A stretch of 64,000 nt of DNA from contig NC_044986.1 in assembly GCF_008728515.1 (NCBI RefSeq), forward strand, positions 56,470,855 to 56,534,854, written 5' to 3'. This document shows positions 35,225 to 47,825 of this stretch, piece after piece. The notes below the pieces were generated by a model. It had not been told where the DNA came from. It did not search any database and was given only the letters and a program-made list of their open reading frames with translations. Origin of the DNA: Papio anubis. Lineage: Eukaryota > Chordata > Mammalia > Primates > Cercopithecidae. Position numbers and translations under genes: made by a program. How positions within the stretch are numbered: position 1 is the stretch's first letter; the number at the start of each line of letters is the position of its first letter.

Positions 35225-37070
35225 AAATATTAAATGATCTGATAAAAATGCCTAGGCTGTAATGCTAAGTAAAATAAACAAGATCTGGAGTATTTTTACA
35301 AATATGTATCTATATGTGCTATATGCCAAAATCAAACAGAAGACTGGAAATAAAATAAACCAAAATGAAACAGTGTTTCTCCCTGGTTGGCGAGTTAACA
35401 GATGACTTACTTAAAAAAATTTCGACTATGGGAATGATTACGTTTTTTGAAAGTTAAGATCTCAATAATTTGGAGGAAACCCTCCTAGAAAGTTGAAACA
35501 GCCTAATTTAAAAAAAACCAAAAGACTCTCATTTCAGCGAACTTGCAGGTCATTCTTCAACCTTGCTTGTAGCTTTAGAATCCCTGTCCTGCCCATCCTT
35601 CTTTCAAGGCAAATCCAAACAGGTCAGTCTTTTTGACAAATACATTAACCTGTCCTTGAGTTAAAATTTGCTAATCAATAAACCAAATCGATTTTCTCCA
35701 GGAGATTTAAAAAATAGTTTATATTTTAAACTAAAACCTACTAATATATTGTAAGGAGCAACCAATTAGAACTGAAGACCTGACTTCATTCAGAAATGAA
35801 TATTAAATATTAAATTACCTTTGCAGAGAAACCATTTTAAAGATAAAATCAGAAATTGATTCTTTTTACCCTTTCATTAGGTAACATCTTTTTTCTTTTT
35901 TTAAACTACAGACCTAGTCTCTGAGTAATTCATTTGAACAAGTCATAACATCAGGAAAGTTATCCATATGGCTAACTCAACTTCTTTTTGTTGCAGTTTA
36001 AGCCCATTTTCTATTGTGCTAACCTCAGCAAAAAAGGACATCAGCTAGTTATCATTCTTCTCATGATTAAAACTAATTAAGACATCCCTCCATCTCTGCC
36101 ATTAGAAGCACATGCAAATGGGCATGTTTCCTTAATGTTCTGATTCTAAATTGAGAAAAGTATAAAGAAGCAATTCTGGGCTTTATTTAGAACGACTAGC
36201 AATTTCCTGGTGAAGACATATGTAGCTTAATTATATGCATAATATTTAATACAATGTGTTGAGAAAATAGGACACAATTTCCCTTTAGAAGCTCACCTCA
36301 TATCAAGTACATATTCTATGGCAAAGTATGAATTTTGCAAAGGGCTGAGTATGTAGGTGGTGGCGCCACTGTTCTGATGTTAGCAACTAGCATTTATTTT
36401 TCTAACTTTTAGAAAGATATTTACTAGTTTCTGCCAGTTGCACCCCTTTGTAGTCACCTCCCAGTTGGCCCAGTAAGAGGGACACATGGAGGGGGACAGA
36501 AGGGAATGGCAAGCCTGCTGTAAAGTGACAACTGTCAGTATTGCCACATTTGTTTGGCAGCAGCCACTGAGGAGGAAGAAAAGGAATACAACAGATATTT
36601 GGGAAAGGCCAAAAACAAATATATAAATAAGAGCACCCTATTCTAATTTCCAAACCATATTAGATGAAGGCATCAGTATATTTTGATGGCACTGTGCCGC
36701 CTCTGGGATTGCTGCTATGTGGTTTAATTTTGACCATTCCAAGAGTCGGTGCTTTAAGATAGTATCAGATAAATCACTAAACTGTGAAAAGTGATTACAA
36801 GACAAAGAGAATGGATCTGTTGGGAGGATTAACAGAAATGAGAATAAACCGCACCATTCCAGTGTTCTAACATTAAGCAAATTCACAGGGTCTATTTACA
36901 GTGTGTATACATATATATATACCCTTTTCAGGCACTGAAGTATAAAAACATACAATTTTATAGGTTATTTAAAGGCTCTTTAATCTCTTTATTTTGATAA
37001 AGAACTATAAAATGGGGCATATGGATATACATCTAAAGTCTCCAAATTTCCATAGTGTGTTTTTTTGAGC
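35225..37070. other. Unique sequence between two opposed L1s
   Basis: About 1.85 kb with no repeat recognised. Open frames of 82-83 codons on the - strand (36402-36886) show no known domain. Confidence 0.45.
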
Positions 37071-37072
37071 AT

Positions 37073-37766
37073 CTTATTATTATTATTATACTTTAAGTTC
37101 TGGGATACATGTGCAGAATGTGCAGGTTTGCTACATAGGTATACATGTGCCATGGTGGTTTGCGGCACCCATGAACCCATCATCTACATTAGGTATTTCT
37201 CCTAATGCTATCACTCCCCTTACCCTCCACCCACTGACAGGCCCCAGTGTGTGATGTTCCCCTCCCTGTGCCCATGTGTTCTCATAATTCAACTCCCACT
37301 TATGAGTGAGAACATGCGGTGTTTGGTTTTCTGTTCCTGTGTTACTTTGCTGAGGATGATGGTTTCCAGCTTCCTCCATGTCCCTGCAAAGGACATGAAT
37401 TCATTCTTTTTTTATGGCTGCATAGTATTCCATGGTGTATATGCAGCATATTTTCTTTATCCAGTCTAACATTGATGGGCATTTGGGTTGGTTCCAAGTC
37501 TTTGTTATTGTGAATGTGCTGCAATAAACATATGTGTGCATGTGTCTTTAAAGAATGATTTATAATCCTTTGGGTATATGCCCAGTAATGGGACTGCTAG
37601 GTCAAATGGTACTTCTAGTTCTAGATCCTTGAGGAATCGCCACACTGTCTTCCACAATGGTTGAACTAATTTAAACTCCCACCAACAGTGTAAAAGCGTT
37701 CCTATTTCTCCACATTCTCTCCAGCATCTGTTGTTTCCTGACTTTTTAATGATCGCCATTCTCACA
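37073..37766 (-). mobile_element. L1PA-type LINE 3' end, antisense
   Basis: (ATT)n tail remnant at 37073-37090, then the reverse-complemented 3' UTR ('ctttaagttctgggatacatgtgcag', 'tcatctacattaggtatttctcc') and ORF2 end ('atggctgcatagtattccatggtgta', 'ttctccacattctctccagcatctgttg'), stopping at 'atcgccattct'. The flanks share only a weak AGTGTxTTTTT similarity, so the target-site duplication is not secure. Confidence 0.93.
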
Positions 37767-39690
37767 GTGTTTTTAAAGAAAATTTTCTTTTCTACAGACA
37801 AGCCCAAAGAAAACACATATTATCCTGTTATTCTGAACCTGGGATACTATTTAGTTTCTAATTATATATATTTTTCTTTACTTCCATCAATTGTCCAGTA
37901 ATGATGTATATATGTATTGGTTAGTTGTGTTTCATTTGCTACCTATGTGCTCACAGGAATTTCAACAGAGAGCAGAAATTAACACTAAACTAAAAAAGGT
38001 TAAAAATCCCAGGTGATGGCAATTGGGTAATCTCTATTAGTCTGTTACATAGACTCTTACACAGTGTCTGCAGTCTTGAATACGTTGGTTACTAATTATC
38101 TTACACTTTTCCTCCTAATGAAGACTTTTGTGAACACTTAATGCAATGAATATGGGCTTCACGTGTTTACTTCGACCACATAAAATAATCTTTGTAATTT
38201 ATTTAATTTGAAACTGTACTTCAATGACAAATATTTCCCCTGATAAAAGTGATCTATATTAATAGCACCCAAAAGCCACCACATCACAATCCTCCCCTCC
38301 CCCCACACCTCATAAAATATCTACTACCATGGTAAAAATTTGCATTCTTAGCAAGCCAGCATCACTGGGCTTTATTACATATCTGCCAGCTAGAGAGGTT
38401 CAAGTCTCTCCAGGTGCAGAGGAGCAGAGTTGGAAGACCCAGATGAGTTTCCGGGGCAAATTTACTGATTGATCCTAAGTTGCTGGGCCAGGGTCTCTCC
38501 CCGGGACTCCAGGAGGTTTAAGGAAAAGCAGTGGCCTTGCATAACTTCGCAGCAAGTTTTTTAATGTAAGATGATGGATTTCTGAAGTCTTTTATGATGC
38601 AGTAAAATGTTTCTTACCTAAGAAAAATGGGAAATGTTTTATCCTAAAATTGAGAACAAGAGCCCAGCACAGTCCCTTTCTAGTGATAAGGTTATTACAA
38701 CTTAGCATCTTATGGGCATAAAAATAATAATCTAAACTTGAGTTTTCTATTTATTAAACTGGACTCCATGGGGCAAGTTCAGGAGATTCATGAACCTCAA
38801 ACAATTATGTGCCTAGTGGGTGTTAATGTGCATCTGGAGTGGAAAGTGGAGTCTATAACTTCCATCAGGTTTTAAGAGGTTTGAAACACTGCACTAGCTT
38901 TATACGTCCTTATATTTATATTCCTACTATTAGTCTAGCTTCAAGGAGACACTTGACATTGGGGCTAGGTCCTCTATTTCAACTTACGCCATGTTGAGAA
39001 AATGGGTTTTAGGAAAAATGTGCATGCATGTGTATGTTTGGGGGTTAAGGAAATAGAAAAATGATTACAATCTAGGGTATGGAATGCTTCCAAAGTTGGC
39101 AGTAGGGACTCCTGGATGCTGAAGAACAAGAATGAGGTTGTGGCTATTGAGGGAAGTGAGGGTTACAAATAAGAATCTTAAAGACAAGCTCTATTTCACA
39201 TTCAACTGCCAAGCAGCTAGAAAAAAAGTTTTTGTTTTCTCAAAGGAATAAAGCTACTGTGGGACATTTGAAAAAAAAAAAAAAAAAAAAAACCTGTAAA
39301 CAAATGATCTCTGCATAGTAGAGGGAATTTTCTTTTGGTAGGCTTTAACCTGGAGGTTGTTCTTTTCTAGACCATCTATAAAATTTTCTCTTCTGCAAAT
39401 GAGAAGTCAGGCCTGGACCATTCCTGTTGTTCGGCAGAGTGAATGCGGCAGGTTGGCCCACCTAAATTCCAGCCTTTACAAACAGCTGCAGAATAGCAAA
39501 CCAGGGCAAAATATCAAGCTATATAAATACAGGCAAGGAAGGCAGTTTTGGAACTTAGGATTTTGAGCAACTACAGATGGAGTGATCAGAATTTTTATGA
39601 GCTCATCAGTCTTGACTTAAAAACTAACCTTATAAAATGGGCAGGTATGGGAGGACCTCATCCATATCATCATTTATGATTGTTTCTTGA
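37767..39690. other. Unique sequence
   Basis: No recognised gene or young repeat. A run of 21 or so A lies near 39271-39291. Confidence 0.45.
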
Positions 39691-39699
39691 GGTAATAGT

Positions 39700-39890
39700 A
39701 TAATTGATTTGTAAATTTTTAACACATCTAATCCTATAACAACCCTACCCAGCAGGCTCTATTATTATGCCCGATTTACCAATGAGGCAAACAAAACATA
39801 GAGATGTGGAGACACTTGTCCAAAATTACACAGCTACCTCTAGATGGCAGAGATGGAAAGCCAGCCAGGTTTAGATACAGAAGCCAATAG
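39700..39890 (-). mobile_element. MIR SINE, antisense
   Basis: 'tctattattatgcccgatttaccaatgaggcaaac', 'ttgtccaaaattacacagctacctctagatggcagagatgg' follows the antisense MIR core. Confidence 0.8.
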
Positions 39891-42203
39891 ACTATAATTT
39901 TAAGGAGCAATAACCATAAGTGCCCACTATAATTCAGAAGACCAGTAAGAAAAAGACCAGAAAATATTCTTTGGATGCAGAAGTTTGGTGATCGCTGGTG
40001 CATTATTGAGAGTATTTTTAACACAGTTTGGGGGAGGGGAACCTGGTGTCAAGGAGCAGGCAAAAGTCACATTGGGGCAGGTTGGGGAGTGGAGACCACA
40101 ACTAGAGTACTCTTGCAAAAGGTGAGGTTAAAAGGGGAGAAGCAGGCATTGGAGGTCCTGGGGGCAACCAAGGCTTAATTAGGCTGGGAGAGAATTGAGC
40201 ATATTCGCAGAAGAATGTGAAAGCTCTTGAGAAGGAGAAAAGTTTAAAATGTAAGTGAGAGGGAAGAGATGAAAACCCAGATTTCACTTTCTCCTGATGT
40301 ACCCCTCAGTTCAGTAAATCATAGTAACTGATAACTCACAATACAGAATGTAAACTGTAAGCCCTGGATGCTCTTGTTCCAATGTGTTTTTCCTGCAGGA
40401 ATGTATTTCCTTTTGCTAGGACACAAACACATATATAAACAAAGAAAAGCACAATGCCAAAATGGTCATAGTAGTTGCATATTTCTGGTATGGTGGAATC
40501 TGGAGAGCTAGCTAGCTAGCTGGCTTATCTATATTTTCTAAAATGAATGTATGTTTTAAGAAAAAACTATCAGTGGTTTACTAAAAAAAAGAAGTTAAAT
40601 GTGCATTTTGCGCAAGGCAACTGTAAATGAATAGCCAGCATATCTACTGATGCCAGATGATGCTTTTGACTAGCTCAGACACCTTTGAAGATTGAGAGCA
40701 CCTTCACAGAACAAAATGTGTATTCAGTAAGAAAAGTACCCAATGTTTAGACAAAGAGAAGGACTCCTCCCTCAGATCATTTTGTGTGCATCTACATTCT
40801 CTGTGCGGTCCAGCAGACAAGGGATGGCACCTGAATGATGCACTGACCCCTGAACCTGCTGGCCTGGCCTCTTGGTTTTCAGACTGAAGAAAGGAATTGC
40901 TGCTCAGTGGCTTGTCATCAAGAGAAAGCCTCTGAAAAAAAACAGTGGAAGAGAAAGAATTTCTGTTGCCAAGACCAAATTATGTAGTGGGGGCTCTCTG
41001 GGAAGACAGTTGGACAGTTGTGGGGACACTGACAGATGGTTTAATTATGAGTTAGACTTTGCTTTGGTTATGAAACAATAAGGTAACAATGAACTCTAAA
41101 GTCCTTAAGTCCAGATGACCAAGTAAAATAGAAAATACTAATTCCCCGGCCCCATGCTTTTTATCCTCCCCTCTTCCACTGCTCAAGGTAGTTCCATGTC
41201 TTCTGTGGATTCTTTTCTTTGCTGCCCCCGTCTTGCTCCATTCTGTTTTCTGAATCCTCCATTCTTGCCAAGCCCTATAATCTAAGTTCTTCTCCTTATA
41301 CATGACCCTCTCTGCTTTCCTCCAAATATCCCATTTTCCCACCATTTCCTTTCTCTTTTCAATCCCAGACTCCTACTTTCAATCACAGCATTTTCTCTGA
41401 TCAGGCTCCTACTGAATACCCTATTAAATTCCATGTCTCCTCTTTGACCCCACAATCTCTTGAGCTTTTCCCCAGTTTGTCTTCTTAGTATGTTTCCCCT
41501 TCACTCTCAGTGATGTCTCTTTTATATCATAATTGGCAAGCGTGCAGCTTGCCCCAAACCAGAAGTGCCTGATTCAATTCCACAGTTATCCATTAAGACC
41601 CCTAATATAGGTTAGGTAGGTGCTAAGACATACCACAGATGAAGAAAGCAAGATATTCCCTGACTTCACAGATTTATAAACATAGGTTAACAAGTAATTC
41701 TTATGACTCACATATCCTGGCAAGTGCTGTAGTAGAAAAATATATTATTGAAGTACCATATTAGGAAAAAGCATTTTGTATATGACTGACCAATGAAGAA
41801 GCATTTGATTTACCCCATTATCTGATTTTATATTTGATTTTCCATATGACATTTCATCTAGCTCCACTTTTTAACCTCAGTCCCACTGTTTACATATGCT
41901 TGAATTACTGTTGTGAACTATGAGGAAAAAGCTGGATGCCTGACCTCTCTTACCTCTACTGAGAATGATGTACCTGTGTTCCTGCTTCTCTTTCCATCTC
42001 TGATTTCTTCCCGAGTCTTGGCTCCCACTTCTCTGCACTCTGAGGTTCAGTATAGTGTGAAACAGAGCACTGACTGACTTGAAGTACAAACAGTTAACTA
42101 GTGGAAAGATTGGGCAATAGGCTAGAATAAACCTTCCCCCATCCAGCAGGCATAGAAAGCAGTACTCAGGCTAACTCAATACTTAGGCCAGTACTTAGAC
42201 CAG
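39891..42203. other. Unique sequence
   Basis: No gene or young repeat recognised. It includes a short (AGCT)n patch at about 40506-40520. Several 60-97-codon frames show no domain. Confidence 0.45.
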
Positions 42204-42415
42204 TTGCATCAGAATCACCTGGAGAATCTGATGCCCGGTTGCATCAGAATCACCTGAAGGACTTATTTAAAACACAGGTTAGTGGGCCCCACACCTCAGA
42301 GGTTCTGATTCAGTAGACCTGGACTGGGGCTCAAGAATGTGCATTTATAACAAGTTCTTAGATGATGCTGATGCTGCTGGCCTAGGAACCACACTTAGAA
42401 AATTGATATTTTAAG
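42204..42415 (+). mobile_element. MER5A DNA transposon remnant with internal 35-bp duplication
   Basis: MER5A (non-autonomous hAT/Charlie family) text: 'gcatcagaatcacctgaaggacttatttaaaacacagg', 'gggccccacacctcagaggttctgattcagtag', 'caagttcttagatgatgctgatgctgctgg'. The starting TTGCATCAGAATCACCTG occurs twice, at 42204 and 42239, a 35-bp tandem duplication. Confidence 0.85.
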
Positions 42416-43948
42416 AGAAATGGGCTATAAGCAGACATTTCTCAAATTCAGTAGAATGCAGAAGGTCAACAGCACCAGGACACGCCCGTGGTATGTCAAC
42501 ATGTATTGAGCAATGGAAATTCAAGGACGTGTATGACATTGTGTGTCCCCAGCCCTTGTGGGAACTATTGCCACCTCAATTTTCATCATCTCCTGTGGTG
42601 ATTTATAAGGTAGAGAAGACTGGGCTGAAAGTTCTCCCCTTTAATAAAATTGTTATACTGCTTTTCTCAATAAATCCCTACTTCAGGGTGCCTTTTAAAC
42701 ACTTCCTAGAATCTTTTCCCACATAGAAGTTTAATGTACAAAAATTTTAGTTATCTGAAGGTTTTGTTTGTTTGGTTGTCTCCAAATAAATGGGAGCCGT
42801 ATTTGGTTCTGGAAGCCATGAAGTCTTGGGGAGAGCTTCACAGATGTTTGGTGGGTTTCCAAAGACAATTAGTATATACTCCAAGAGTGGAGGGAAATAG
42901 AATGTGTGCTTGTGTCTTTTCTTTGTTAGTACCAAAATAGATTTTTGTTTATTTGCTAGAAAAAATATTCTAGCATGATTAAAAGGTTCAGACATTAAGT
43001 GGTACATTTTGAAATTGCTGCATAGCTATATGGCTTCCACTAACATCTGTGGGAGTTTAATCCTCCACATTGCAATGAAAATGCAATCTACTCAGAGGCC
43101 AAAAATATTTCTGGATTGTGGAATAAAATAAAAATATTAATAGAGAGATAAAACAACAGCAAACCTTAGAATCCTGTAACTCTTCTCTTAGGAAAGGATG
43201 GATACCTTATGATACTACCTGTACATGTCTCACTTAATTGTAAACATGTCCTCGTGTCCCATGCACATACCTATTTCTCCATAATCCTCTCACATGGCCT
43301 TTAAGTCAGTTCTCCCTGTCATGTAAAACAAGGACAGACACTTCATCTGAGCGGGCTCTGTGTGTTAACAGAAAAATATACACAAAGCTAAGCTTATATT
43401 CCAAGTTTATCAGTCTATCACTTGAGGCCACTTAAGGCTTTTCAATAAGGAGCAGAATATTTTCTTTCTCTATAAGATGCAAAACAAATGTATCCTACAC
43501 TGTTTGTGAAAATACTAAATGAAATAATAAAGCCAGAGTAGCTCTTCTGTTTTGTCCAGACAACTTTGTCCTCCCAGGGCAGGATTGAGGCTTTTGGTGA
43601 ACAGAAAACATGAGTAGAAGTGCAGGTAAAAATACTAGGAATTACAGGAGCAGCAAGAACAGCAGTAGTAACAGTACTAGCTTGAATTTACAACACGCTT
43701 GCTGTTTCCCAGCTCTCTGCCAACAAATATGACTTTTTGCAAATTCGAAAATAATTGTCACTTCCTCAAGAAAAGGTACTGATGATTACATGTATCTATG
43801 ATGACAGTGAGCAGATTGATGCCCCCCTTGAAATACGCAGTGTACAAGTCATGCAATAGGAAGCTGCAGCCCTGGCTAAGCTTTCTGCCTACTTTCTCAT
43901 GTAATTCTCACAAAAAATTTTATGTATGAAGAGGTACTTTTAAAAATT
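42416..43948. other. Unique sequence
   Basis: No recognised feature. Frames at 42493-42726 and 42747-43007 are unrecognised. Confidence 0.4.
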
Positions 43949-44240
43949 TTATTTTAGAGACAGAATCTTGTTCTGTTGCCCAGGCTAGGGTGCTATGTTG
44001 TCCAGGCAGAACTTCTGAGGGTAGGGCCCAGTAACCTGTGTTTTAAACAAGCCTTCCAGGTGATTCTGATGCATGCAGATGTTTGGGAACCACTGGTGTA
44101 AGTATTGGTTAAAGTATTGAATTATCCAGAGTACTGAACTATAATGGCATGATTATAGCTCATTGCATCTTTGAACTACTGGGCTCAGGCAATCCTCTTG
44201 CTTCAGCTTCCTAAGTAGCTGGGGCTACAAGTTGTACACA
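43949..44240 (-). mobile_element. Alu-like SINE, antisense, interrupted by MER5A sequence
   Basis: The left part (about 43949-43994) is antisense Alu right-arm start ('ttttagagacagaatcttgttctgttgcccaggctagggtgc'). The right part (about 44140-44230) resumes at the next consensus position ('atggcatgattatagctcattgcatc ... cctaagtagctggggctacaag'). Between them lie a short Alu-left-arm-like scrap (CTATGTTGTCCAGGC) and a 90-bp MER5A piece. The arrangement is a mosaic. Confidence 0.75.
44007..44096 (-). mobile_element. MER5A half element inside the Alu, antisense
   Basis: Antisense MER5A: 'cagaacttctgagggtagggcccagtaacctgtgttttaaacaagccttccaggtgattctgatgcatg ... gggaaccactg', ending at the transposon terminus. 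MER5A is far older than Alu, so it cannot have transposed into it. See the findings. Confidence 0.85.
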
Positions 44241-44256
44241 TCCAGGGCCAGCTATG

Positions 44257-44364
44257 TTTTCTTTTTCTCTCTCTTTCTTTCTTTCTTCCTTCCCTCCCTC
44301 CCTCCCTCCCTCCCTCCCTTCCTTCCTTCCTTCCTTCCCTTCTTCTTCTTTTTTTTTTTTTTTT
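44257..44364. repeat. 108-nt pure pyrimidine tract, (CCTT/CCCT)n
   Basis: Every base from 44257 to 44364 is C or T: (TTTC)n, then (CCCT)n, (CCTT)n, (TTC)n and finally the T tract of the next Alu. Likely highly variable in length and able to form triplex structures. Confidence 0.96.
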
Positions 44365-44649
44365 GAGGCAGAGTCTCACTCTGCTGCCCAGGCTGGAGAG
44401 CAAGTGTTGCAATCTCAGCTCACTGCAATCTCTTCCTCCTGGGTTTAAGTGATTCTCATGTCTCAGTCTCCTGAGTAGCTGGGATTGCAAACATGTGCCA
44501 AAACACCTGGGTAATTTTTGTATTTTTTAGTAGAGATGGGGCTTCACCATATTGGTCATGCTGGTCTCGAACTCCTGGCTTCAAGTAATCCTCCTGCCTC
44601 AGCCTCGCAAAGTGTTGGAATTACAGGCATGAGCCACTGTGCCTGACCA
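44347..44649 (-). mobile_element. AluS-type SINE, full length, antisense
   Basis: T tract to 44364, then both reverse-complemented arms to 'catgagccactgtgcctgacc'. A small change near 44400 ('gagagcaagtgttgcaatctc') alters the usual spacing. Confidence 0.92.
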
Positions 44650-44729
44650 GAGGTACCATTATTACCTTTTCCTACAGATCAGAGAAGATACTGTAGAGGC
44701 AATAGTACAAACAGTAGCAACACTGAGCA

Positions 44730-44970
44730 GCCAGCATCAACTAAGCACTTAATCTGTGCAAACTCTGATCTAAAGACTTCATATGCAAAATGTTGCTTTA
44801 TCCTGACAATGACTCTATGAATTCTATTATCATTACCATTTTACTGATAAGAAAACAGAGGCTTAAGGAGATTAAAAATCTTGCTCAAGTTTTCAAGCGA
44901 AGTATTAGATCTGGGACTCAAACCCAGGATTATTTGACTCCAGTGCAGAACAGTTATCATTCTATGTCGT
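44730..44970 (-). mobile_element. MIR SINE, antisense
   Basis: 'taagcacttaatctgtgc', 'tattatcattaccattttactgataagaaaacagaggcttaagg', 'tcaagttttcaagcgaag', 'gggactcaaacccaggattatttgactcc' follow the antisense MIR from end to end. Confidence 0.82.
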
Positions 44971-47640
44971 CTGTCTCTTATCCCTTCTAGAGTCTGCTCA
45001 AAGCCACTGCCATCTGACCACTTCCTCAGTCAGTGATGCTGCTCCTAAGAATTCTGATCTTTCTTTTCTCTCCAGTTTTGACATGGGCTACTCAACTCTA
45101 CATTGTTATTACTAAGCATCTGGGACATTCTGATTTCTTGAGAAAGTATAAAAAATGAATCAAAGCCAGTGGGGAGAGTATTGGAAACTCAAATCTGTTC
45201 ATCTGGTGATTAGTCATGCTCTACTTTATAAGAGCTGATATGTCTTTTGGCTTATGTTGGTTACCTCTTCAATTATTACCTTCTTTTTTTGCATTCATGC
45301 CTTGTCTTCTGATTAAGTTTTTCAAGGGCATAAAACAGGCCTTATGTTTCCCTAGATTCTTCCCAGGAGCTACCAATTAGGGTTCATAATTGATATGAGT
45401 GGATACTATCAGAGGTCCCACTAAACTAACTTAAATATGAATATTATTTTTATTCAGAGAATAGGCTTCTGCTTTGTGCTTTATCCACTTATGCGCATGT
45501 CCAATTTTCCCAATTAAAGAGTGGGCATTTAAGAGATCGTGCCTGGTTCCTTTTTGTGTTCTGTTCTGTGCTTGGCATAGTGCTTTAAACAGAGTAGGCA
45601 CTCAGTGATTGGTTTCTGAATGAATGATTATGCAAAATACACAGTTTAGCCAAAAGAAACCTAATTTTAGGTTAAAAGTGTTTAGATTGGTTTTTAAGTA
45701 GCCCACGACAGGGTTAATTCATATGAGGCATAGGTTGTTTTAATATCATATTTTAGGGTAGATGGTTGTCATCTTCACACAAAAAAGAAGTATCTCAATG
45801 GTGGTTTAGCTAGAGATATCTTCCAGAAAGATAAATATAAACCAGCTTCCTACACATTCATGAGAGGGAGTAGGTTTGGAAGGGAACCAAATTTGTAGGA
45901 GAAAAGGTAGGAAAGTTTCATTTGGTAAAAGTTAATAAATATTTTTATTAAGCATCTACTCTGTGTCCCACTTCATGTGCTTGCCTCCACTTTGCAATAT
46001 GCTGCAATATGACAAAACCTTTGTCCTCAGGATGGTATGTTTTATTCTTGAGAAGTGTGAATCAGACTGAAATTAAATGTCTCCTACACTGCAGTATTCC
46101 AAAAAAGTCCTTTCCAAAATAAAAAAAGTTTTTATTTCAGTAGATAAGAATTCAGATATTGAATCATAAAATTTTAAGAACTGGAAATGTACTTCAGGGG
46201 TTTTCTTATTAAATGAGTCTATTTGTTTTATTATTAGATGGCTCTGCTTTTCAGAAAGAAAATATCTTCAGAGGGGTAGGTTGCTTAAGGTTACTACTTC
46301 TAGGGCAATTTGGAGGAAAACTTAAGAGAACTCAAGCATTTAGGACACATGCAAATCACCATGATATGATCTGATAAAAGACAATCAGTGAAGGAACACT
46401 CTGACTGAGGCAATGGTATTGGCAGTACTTGATTGCATCATGGATCATACACATTAGCTCTTTGAAACTAATATGGTAGCTGAGAGAAAATGTATTTTCT
46501 TGGGTCGAAGTCAGGGCTTGGATCTCAGTGAGCAGTGGCTCACTAAGCCTGAGCACTGAACCAGACAAGTTAGGTAATAAGCTGGATGTAGAATCTAGGC
46601 AGAAATTAGGTCATCTGGATCTAGAATCGACAGATCCTATATGGTAGTATTTTCCCAAATATTTTCTACAAAAGATGAATTCATTGAGATAACTTGTGAA
46701 AAAGGGGTTCCATGACCCAGTACATTTGAGAAATGCTATATACCAATCCCTGTCTTGAAGATTAACAATTCTCATTAGAAACTAAAGGCTTTGATGAGTT
46801 CTACAGTCGTGTGTTTGTTTACTCAAGTGTTTGCCAGACTTACTTTACCATATTTTTCCTTAAAACCTATAGAAAATACTTTGGGAAATGTTCTTATGAT
46901 ACAATGTAAGGCTGCAGACCAAACCCAGGCAAGCAATCAAGGACAGGAGGACACGCAGTCGTGGGTGAGGTATTAAGTCAAAGATCAGTCCTATCCCTTT
47001 ATTCTGCAATGAATAATATTTATGCAATCATCCTATTGCAAACACTATTTCCAATTTTCAGAAGCAATGTATATACAAATTATTAGATAATTTATCACAG
47101 TAAAATAAAAGTGTCAACAATCTAAAGTTAGTGGTTTTGCATTCAGCATAACAAATAAAATAAAAATTAATGGTTTATCTGAAAGAGGAAGGGAGGGAGA
47201 AAAGCAGGAATAGGGAAGTGGATATCCATTTATTTTACATAGTACTCTCTAAGTTCAAAGAGTAAAGACTTAGGAATTTAAAGTTATAAACGTAATCTCT
47301 GGAAGAACTGAAATTTCAAAAAACTAAGTGATAAACAATTGGGAGGAGCCAGGAGAAAGAAAGGGGAGTATAAGTAAGCTAAATCCTCATCTCTCAAAGC
47401 AGGTTGCAATAAATGGTTATCAGAGATGATAATAAAGAAAATATTTAAGAGTTGGGAAGGAGTACCAATATATCTAAAACCAGAAATGTTCAGAAATGGC
47501 TCCTCTGAGGAGTGAGAGTGGAGACAGATCTAGAGGTACCTTTCTCTAAAGTTTGAAATTGGATTTTATGTATTAAGCCGTCATAAAGAGAGGTGATGAC
47601 AGCGAGAACATAGTTGTGGGTGAAGTTTCTGTTCTCGTAA
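44971..47640. other. Mostly unique; faint L2 tails
   Basis: L2-like 3' ends are visible at about 45535-45640 (sense, 'gtgcttggcatagtgctttaaacagagtaggcactcagtg') and 45930-45990 (antisense). No gene recognised. Confidence 0.5.
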
Positions 47641-47825
47641 GAGTCGTGTTGAGCTTGAACATACATGACAGTCACCTGCAGGGCTTGTGGAAACACTGTT
47701 GGGCCCACCCCAGCATTCCTGGTTCAGTCTGGCTGATGTGAGGCTGGAGAATCTGTAGTTCTAACAGGTCCCCAGGTGATGCTGATGCAGTTGATCCAGA
47801 GACCACATTTTGAGAACCCTTGCTA
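47641..47825 (+). mobile_element. MER5A DNA transposon remnant, sense
   Basis: 'gacagtcacctgcagggcttgtggaaacactgttgggcccaccccag', 'tctaacaggtccccaggtgatgctgatgcagttgatccagagaccacattttgagaaccct' match MER5A in order. Confidence 0.85.

Noticed and set aside
37050..37790. Secure target-site duplication for the antisense L1 3' end
   Set aside because: The flanks CATAGTGTGTTTTTTT and CACAGTGTTTTTAAAG are only loosely similar and T-rich.
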